64,000 bases of DNA, from assembly GCA_035610835.1 (NCBI GenBank), contig CM069448.1, positions 14,446,462 to 14,510,461 of the forward strand. Direction: 5' to 3'. Made by a program: the position numbers and the translations under genes. This document shows, piece by piece, positions 57,154-64,000 of this stretch. The notes under the pieces are model-generated. The model was not told where the DNA came from, did not search any database, and saw nothing but the letters and a program-made list of their open reading frames with translations. Positions within the stretch are counted from its first letter, which is position 1, and each line of letters begins with the position of its first letter. The stretch is from Ophiura sarsii (lineage: Eukaryota > Echinodermata > Ophiuroidea > Amphilepidida > Ophiuridae).

Positions 57154-57188
57154 AGCGGGTCCGCGCGAAGCGCGGATGCCCGCTAGTA
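57154..57188. repeat. GC-rich hairpin
   Basis: CTAGCGGG, then CCGCGC-GAA-GCGCGG, then CCCGCTAG: nested complementary arms around a GAA loop. Confidence 0.75.
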
Positions 57189-57651
57189 GTAATAATTTTA
57201 CATTTGGCAAGAATTGTTTTTTTGCTAAAATTGTCAACATTTGGTTTAAATTAACCTCATGGCGCGAACAAAAGAGCCTTTTTATGCTTAAATTTACAAT
57301 ATTTTGGCAATAAACCAATAGACATGTTTAGTATACCAAAATTGCATTTTTTTCTCTCAATCTTTTTTCACCTTTTCCCCAATACTTTTTCTGTTTCCAC
57401 TAGGCATTATTTCCTCAATTCTGCTCATTATTTCCCGGGAGCGGTGCTCCCTGCTCCCGCACTTTGCGCAACCCTGCTCACCCGTAATACACTGTGACCG
57501 TCATCACTGGAAATACGCTGATGAACTTTCATTTCATAGCTTTTTAAGCCTGGTCCCTTCAGTTCAGGACCCAAGCGTGTGTCCGTACGGACCGACCGTT
57601 TAAACAAACAAACAACCCCCCCCCCCCAACAACTGAAGAAACACCACTCCA

Positions 57652-58022
57652 TTAAAGGCATATTATGTGATTTTTTTCCAAGCAGCGCCCTCTATCGTTG
57701 ATTTTTACTATGAAAGCAGATTTTCTTGCAGATTTGCATTTTTTATCATAAATCATAAATCGATACGATTCCTAATTACTTCAAAATCATGGTTTGAAAA
57801 TAGATTGTACCGAGCGGTACAATCTATTCTTCAAAATGTTACTCTAAATTCACTTTAAAGCCATGATTTTGAAGTTATTAGGAATCGTTTCGCTCTGTAA
57901 CCTGGAATGTATTTATGATATATGATCAGAAAAATAAATCTGCAAGAAAATCTGCTTCCATTTTTTTCTTCGAGGATTGAGGGCGTCCCTGGAAAAGATC
58001 ACATAATAGAGGCCTACCTTTA
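57652..58022. mobile_element. Foldback MITE, about 370 bp
   Basis: The left arm (TTAAAGGCATATTATGTGAT, then AGCGCCCTC, AGCAGATTTTCTTGCAGATT, CGATTCCTAATTACTTCAAA) and the right arm are reverse complements over about 160 bp. The centre is ACCGAGCGGT. A single-arm relative lies at 22120-22275. Confidence 0.85.
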
Positions 58023-58996
58023 AGAAAAGGTGACCGAAACGACTCGTTTACCCATTTATAGTAGATTCATAAATACCACAGACAGTACCATTTCAACATA
58101 GGGTAATATCTTTCACTTGAGGGGGGGGGGGGGGGCAGTGATTTGAAATCTTAATCTGGTCACTTACACATATGGTCCTATGCTTCCCTGCGTCATAAAT
58201 TACATCATAGGTTATCCAGAATAGTGACAAATTTCTCTCGTGCCGTTGTACAAATTGATTTTCTTTCTAAATAATTCTCATTTATACCTGGGACTATTGT
58301 CTCAGATTTATACAAGAGGGATTAAAACTCCAAGAAGAAAGGATGATCAATATGTGCCACTTGTCAAGATGGCACGTTTTGAATAGAGCACTTCTTTATT
58401 TAGGTAATTTAAATACAATGTATGGATGCTTGATAATTGCGGTGAATTGCTTCAAACATAGATTGCTTATTGAAGATCTTATGCTTCAAAGCTTTGAAGT
58501 TTATTTTATAGCAACGAAACCAATAACATCTAACGATGCCGCTATCGTCATGATTGGTCCATTGTGGTTCCTCTGACGTTATATGGAATAGGTCCAAATC
58601 AATAACCGATCGGCCAATGTTTATAAGTATTGGTTGTATATCATAGATCTTATGATTGAGTTTCTGTTCCTAAACTATATCTAATTTGTTGAATACCAGA
58701 CATTCACTAATTAAATATTTGTGATGAAGCAGTAATCTCCGTACAATTGTTTACATAAGATATTACAAGTATTGTGCTATTTTGGACCCAATTAATAACA
58801 TTTATTGGATTCGATAAGATCGAGTTGATTAAATTAAAGTCCTATTAATCGAAGTCCACATATGACGATTCACCGCACTTTGTTCGACTGTTTTTACAAT
58901 GGTGTGGATTTGATCAACTCCAAAATCTTTTTACTACACCTGCAATGAAATTTAAATGTTGCTGTATTTTAACAAGTTAAACGTGCGAAAGTTAGA
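58023..58996. other. Intergenic, no gene recognised
   Basis: Contains a 15-G tract (58121-58135) and otherwise AT-rich sequence. Confidence 0.4.
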
Positions 58997-59178
58997 GAAT
59001 AAAGGTATTGTTTTTAGACCGTACCCGTGTTATATTGTCTGACATAAATGCGGACGATAGTATTATTTTAAGTAGAACAACGACGCCGTAGGCGGAGTTG
59101 TTCTACGCAAAAAATAACCGAACGCATTTATGTCAGACAATATAACACGGGTACGGTCTAAAACAATACCTTTATTCT
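58997..59178. mobile_element. Foldback MITE, about 180 bp
   Basis: GAGAATAAAGGTATTGTTTT, then AGACCGTACCCGTGTTATAT and TGTCTGACATAAATGCG, returns as its reverse complement. The inner arms GTAGAACAAC/GTTGTTCTAC flank the centre. Mismatches are few, suggesting a young copy. Confidence 0.9.
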
Positions 59179-60600
59179 CATTCTTAAACAATCATACTTA
59201 AGACATTTATCAAAGAAATAAGTCCAATTTATTGTCCACATTTGACAAATTGTACCCCTTATAGGATCGAATAACCCACAAACATTCCATCCAATCCCAT
59301 GCGATGAGTACACCATGCGTAATCGTCGCGGCGCCGGCATAAACGCAGGAAAGGCGCCAAAGACGCACTGCAGAAGTGCGCGTTATGGAGCAAACCACGC
59401 ATTGTGAAGGTCAGACGCACTGTTAAAACGTAAGCCCCACCTCCCCGTGTTAAGTTGTCTCATCTTAATGTCGCCGATTTCTCTGAGAACCAATGAGATT
59501 GCTTAAACTTTCTTAGCTGTTTAAGAATGTGAAATCTATAACTAGCTCATTCAGTTACAAATTGGCGAACCTGCTTACAGCAGTGAATATATTCAGAAGT
59601 GGGTTGTCGCGCAAATCGCTCGGATAGCGCAACTACTAGGACATTGTGAATCGTATACGTGACGCTTTCGTATGCCAAATTAGCTCGCATACGCTTTGAT
59701 TACGTTTACGCGGGAGAAGGTACAAACCGCATATTTCTCACCAATTTGGAACTGATCTTACTATAGTTTCTTGTGAACTTCATCCACGGTTGCATCATAA
59801 GTTATACGAAATATTGATACAACACAACAAAAGGACACTTGTGTCAAAGTACATCATATTGTTGTATTTAAACAATTTCAACCATGACCTTTGAAACTAC
59901 ATTAATATCTTGAATCGTTTATTCATTTTCAAATCGTTTATTTCCAATCAATACCAACGCTTTAGATATTCTTGCTGAAGATTGAAACATAATATTATAC
60001 AGTATAGAAACGAAACTAAAAGACCAAGATGTGTATGGCCGCGAGCAACATAGGATCCTTGATCAAGTTATGTCCGACTAATGTAGATTAATGTTGCAGG
60101 GTGGATAAAATGGTGATAGTGAAGATAATGTTCGGAGATAAATACGTAATGAATTTATATTTTTTGCTTATGATATCGATTTATAACGACAAAATGTGCA
60201 TAGATTGAAACGACCCATTGACCTTGATATTTGCTCTTTTTTCACCATTCCAATGGGATTGACACATTTATGACATTAAGACATGACTGTTACTTTTGCA
60301 TTACCAAATTGAGTGAGTACAGTGGCCATGTCGATTGAGGGCTTCGTTAAAGACTACCAATAAAAAAGAGAATTAATATTTCTAATTCAAATTGCAAGGA
60401 AGCTAACATTTCATATTTTGATATGTAACAAAACTTTAGCAGAAGAAGCAATCGATTCAGAGCTTATAATTTGTGAACCTGTCAATTATCAAGAAACAAG
60501 TGTCTTCAGAGCATTCATTATAAAGATATTTTAATATACTATAGTATATCCTCTTAGTTTTAAACATTTATGTGTAAATGCCAGTATCCACAAATTACAG
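59179..60600. other. Intergenic, no gene recognised
   Basis: Short open frames only. About 59737-59753 shares CCAATTTGGAACTGATC with about 13799. Confidence 0.4.
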
Positions 60601-60639
60601 ATGCATGCATTGGTATAGTGAACCGGCCGAAACGTCTTG

Positions 60640-61195
60640 ATTACATCATCAAACCGTCCTTTTTAAGCTGAGCGCTCAAGCTCGCCGCTCCATTCGTGTT
60701 CCGGAATTCGTACGACCAACATCTATAATACAACATGCATGGTGAGAGTCCGTTCCGCGAACGGTTAACCAGGCTGCATGCGGCCGTTCGCAGCCCGTCG
60801 CTGAGATGGTCGACGTCCACCACCGTCCATCACCACCCTGCGAACGGGCGCGAAACGGGTGAGAAACGGGTGCGCCGCCCATATACCGGGCTCTTATCGT
60901 TCGCCGCCGCTTTTACTCATCCGCCAGGAGTTTTGAGCTTGATCAAAACTCCGGTGGCAGGCAAAGTCCCCTGAACGTGTTCAACGGCCAACCGTGTGTG
61001 CCGCCGTCCGTAACCAATTTTTCACACGGTAAGGGGCCGCCCAGCTCACACGGATACATGTGGCCCATAAAGGCTGGCTCACAAAGTAGTGGTAGATAAC
61101 CAACGGATGTCGACGGACGTGAAAATCACAAAATGTTGGCGGCAAAACGACGGCAAAATTTTTCTGCCGTTTCGACGAAATCGAGCGCAAAATCA
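60640..61195. other. GC-rich, CpG-rich patch, function unknown
   Basis: Unusually rich in CG dinucleotides for this window (many GCGAACGG, AAACGGG words) and open in several short frames on both strands, none recognisable. Includes a hairpin at about 60923-60958 (GGAGTTTTGA, GCTTGA loop, TCAAAACTCC). It could be a CpG island or a repeat remnant. Confidence 0.4.
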
Positions 61196-63180
61196 GTTAT
61201 TACCTTTTTGGTACGAGCACATTTTTTGACAGTAAGTTTGTTTTTAAATTAAAGATATTTTGTGCATGTTATTTGCAAGCAAACTGCAAAAAATGTAGCT
61301 TTTTTCCATTAAATTACAAGTTTTCTGGGACAGATTTATGATTCGTTTGTAGGCCTGAACAGACGCGAGTTTGTGGAATTCGTCGCTCCCGAGTTTTAAG
61401 ATAATATTTTAGCGATATGTTGGGTTTACTGGAAAAAAAACGGTTACGGTAGCACTTTGACATAGACAATGCTGTTGAGCTATAATTTGAATAGACTTGT
61501 CAATAATCACATAAGTATTTTGGAGTCAATATTGAGCCACTTTAGGTCATTTCTCCTTTTAAATTGACACGGTAATAGGGATACACAGATAAACTCAACA
61601 TCGCTATTGAAGGGGTACAATAAACATGATAAAGGGACGTATCGAAAGCCCTGCTACATGTACACGATCACACAAAAGAAAATATATCCCATAATAATAC
61701 GCTGTAATGCCGGTTTTTTTTAAAATACTTTTCTCCAGTAATGAAAACGCAATCTGCTACGGCGATATACGGTGATAGTTCAGTGTGGTGCGTGCTTGTG
61801 TTAAATATTGTTCGATTTGCTGCATTTTTTACAGATTGTGCATAGCCTCTATTTACACACGGTTCAATAACTGGGTTCAATCAACGGTCAATGGTTACCT
61901 TTTCTGTGGGCTTACAATAGTTAAATCGATCAGAGTGTGATGTCGACGTAATGAAAGTATTGTTCATGTTGTTTGCGAGTTGAATTTTCCATTGATTTCC
62001 GGGATTTTTTCCAAACATCAATATTCTATTCGTCAAACCTTGAATATACGTCCGTTGTAGACACCATAACACATCGTAAACATTGGCGGTATTTTACATT
62101 TTGTTCTCGCACACAGAATTTGCCATTCATTTCACTCAGGCTCTTGCGTTTTGTGTACATTTTTAGCACTTCCGCCACTGGTTTTGGCGACCACATCTTA
62201 TTCAGTCAGGACAAATTTCAAGATTTGTGATAGCTTATATCAAATCTGGGCCCATATCCAAATCCCACAATGTTATTATCGTGTACGCTTCCATGTTCCT
62301 GCTTTCGCTGTTTTTAACTAAGATGGTGGTGGTGGTCGGCATCCTAAAATTTCAAAGCTTATTCCACAATATATTTCACAGGATAGTTTGTCGATGTTGA
62401 GTCGGACATGTCGACCATATACCGGATTCGGGAATACGTGAGTCTTTATAGTAGTTGAATCGATATTGCCATAATTCTGTAGAATAAAAAATATGCGAAA
62501 AATAAATAAAAATATAACATGTATATTTCTAGTTCGCTACTGATAACAATGTATGTAAATAATTAACTAAGTATATACTTTTAATGTTATTAGGCCGAAA
62601 AATAAGCAGATGTGGTACTCAAAGTGCTCAAGACTGGGTACAAGTGATCATGATGAAAGATGATTGAGCCACGTCTCCATCCCGACGCCTATAAAACTAA
62701 AAGACCCACTACACATTAAAACTAATTAAGACCCCACTACAAAACTCTAAGCCTATCCAATTAGGTGCCTGGATATAGTATGTCTGAACTTAGACATGTA
62801 GTATTGTTATACATACCACATCTGTAGGTTTAAGTTTATAAAAGTGCCGCGAAAATAAGAAATCATCTGCACCTGTATATACGTCACCATATTGATCGAA
62901 GCTATGACAAATTAACATCTTGTTTCATGAACTGATATATGTTTGATTTAGGCCTATGCATAGACTTCCTACGTGATTACGTGCAGCGACCTTTCCTAAT
63001 GATAATGATACTGAACACCTAACCACCAGGGCATTCTGTAGGTATAAAGCAGCTTTTTATCCATATCTATTGATATCTGCCTCTTGTTCTTAGCAACATG
63101 GTCCCCTGGTTTAGAGTATTTATTTTTGCGGTCCAATGCAAAGAAACCTAGCATAAATAAATCTTAACAAAGTAGTTTAG
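61196..63180. other. Intergenic, no gene recognised
   Basis: AT-rich. A possible 56-nt exon-like segment at 62382-62437 is discussed among the rejected items. Confidence 0.35.
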
Positions 63181-63181
63181 C

Positions 63182-63238
63182 TAAAGACCCTGTCACCCGT
63201 TAAGGCGATACGCCATGGTGTGACAGGGCCTTTAGGGT
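63182..63238. repeat. Hairpin with GACCCTGTCAC/GTGACAGGGCC ends
   Basis: CTAAAGACCCTGTCAC and GTGACAGGGCCTTTAG pair around GGCGATACGCC. A related GGCCCTGTCACACC with CGGCGATC occurs near 40078, so this is probably a transposon end family. Confidence 0.7.
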
Positions 63239-63339
63239 TCGCAGAGATTTATTAAAGCTGATATAAGTTGGGGATACGTCGTTTACGTTAAGAGCACGCT
63301 GTGATAAGCTGTGAAAAATTGGAACACGTCGAGCCCGCG

Positions 63340-63900
63340 AACAATTATTGAGCATGTTCAAAATTTCTCGACGTACTCAACGTGTGCTTAATACGTTCTG
63401 CATAAGTTCCCGATAGGTTCGTGGTAGGTTAGACATACGTTTACATACGCTGACATACGTTAGACATACGTTGACATACGCTGACATACGTTAGAGGTAC
63501 GTTACTCGTAAGTTATAGGTTGAATCTATACATTTATCCTTCTAGATATTTTAATAGTTTCATCTAGGCTGCGTTTACTTGAAATGGCAGCACTTGTCCC
63601 GCCGTGTACGAAACTCAATTTCTGCAGCGGCATAAGTCACGTGTTCGTTGTACGCCGAGGATAGCTGAGGAAACGTCGAACACGGCAGACATACGCTACC
63701 AATACGTTAAGCATACGTTAAGCATAATTACTCGACGTACTCAACGTGTGTTTAACTTACGTTCTGCATAAGTTCCCGATAGGTTCGTGGTACGTTAGAC
63801 ATACGTTTACAAACGCTGACATACGTTAGACATACGTTGACATACGCTGACATACGTTAGAGGTACGTTACTCGTAAGTTGGTATACGTTGATGTACGTC
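63340..63900 (+). repeat. Two direct copies, about 160 bp, of ACGTTAGACAT-type repeats
   Basis: CTCGACGTACTCAACGTGTG, then TTCTGCATAAGTTCCCGATA, then arrays of GACATACGTTAGACATACGT occur at about 63365-63510 and again at 63731-63880, nearly identical. The ACGT-rich units also repeat within each copy. Confidence 0.88.
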
Positions 63901-64000
63901 GGCTGAAAATATATAGCTATCTAGCATTGATACAAACCAAAATATTGCAATTCGTTGGGAAGTTGGACGTTCTTGGACTCTGACAATTTTCGAGCTATTT

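Larger units (their letters stand above)
55289..57476. mobile_element. hAT-like element, 2.19 kb, with 8-bp target duplication
   Basis: CTCACCCG lies directly outside both ends (55281-55288, 57477-57484). The ends are inverted repeats CAGGGTTGCRCAAAGT, the CAGGG start and 8-bp duplication being typical of hAT transposons. No transposase frame is visible, so it is non-autonomous. The interior includes degenerate repeats (56440-57070) and a GC hairpin (57154-57188). Confidence 0.75.

Noticed and set aside
60641..61190. Short open frames in the GC-rich patch
   Set aside because: No recognisable domain; CpG-rich composition lowers stop frequency in all frames.
62382..62437. Possible 56-nt exon (TTTCACAG acceptor, GTGAGT donor)
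   Set aside because: Good splice words but no recognisable protein and no partner exon in the window.

Overview
The window reads as animal nuclear DNA, most likely from an ambulacrarian such as an echinoderm (a hemichordate is possible). It is AT-rich, its genes have short exons with GT-AG introns, and the intergenic DNA is crowded with small inverted-repeat transposons. The recurring word TAGGCCTA and a secreted single-domain ACE fit this, but the species cannot be named from the sequence.

Three host genes are supported. (1) The 3' part of a RASEF/Rab45-like GTPase runs on the + strand at 3-7702. Its eight visible exons join in frame into 309 residues: a coiled-coil end, a complete Rab-type G domain and a basic tail. 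The 5' part lies outside the window. (2) An intronless class A GPCR of 531 residues lies on the - strand at 24365-25960. (3) A complete angiotensin-converting-enzyme-like metallopeptidase lies on the - strand at 29737-54504. Its 12 exons join in frame into 621 residues. The zinc site is intact, but all three residues that anchor the substrate C-terminus in human ACE are changed. The three genes show no obvious functional link.

Mobile DNA fills most of the rest. 7.7-24.3 kb holds several MITEs, a large composite element with a polypurine tract, and a nearly intact CR1/L2-like LINE on the - strand (about 16117-21900; ORF1 remnant, PHD-endonuclease ORF, reverse transcriptase ORF, one frameshift). 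The ACE introns hold a 5'-truncated LINE copy with a 14-bp target duplication, a 13-copy minisatellite of Pol III B-box-like motifs, TTAGGG/TTAGG repeats and a 410-bp foldback. They also hold a mariner-like MITE carrying two other MITEs, a cluster of hammerhead-ribozyme-like motifs, a 42/46-bp minisatellite and a 3.2-kb near-palindrome.

Upstream of ACE (54.5-64 kb) are a 2.19-kb hAT-like element with an 8-bp target duplication, two more foldbacks, a GC-rich patch and a duplicated block of ACGTTAGACAT-type repeats. I recognise no host gene there. The most unusual signals are the hammerhead motifs at 47.4-47.7 kb and 31.1 kb with compensatory stem II changes, the nested MITEs whose empty site is preserved by a second copy in the same window, and the relocated positive charge in the ACE substrate pocket.
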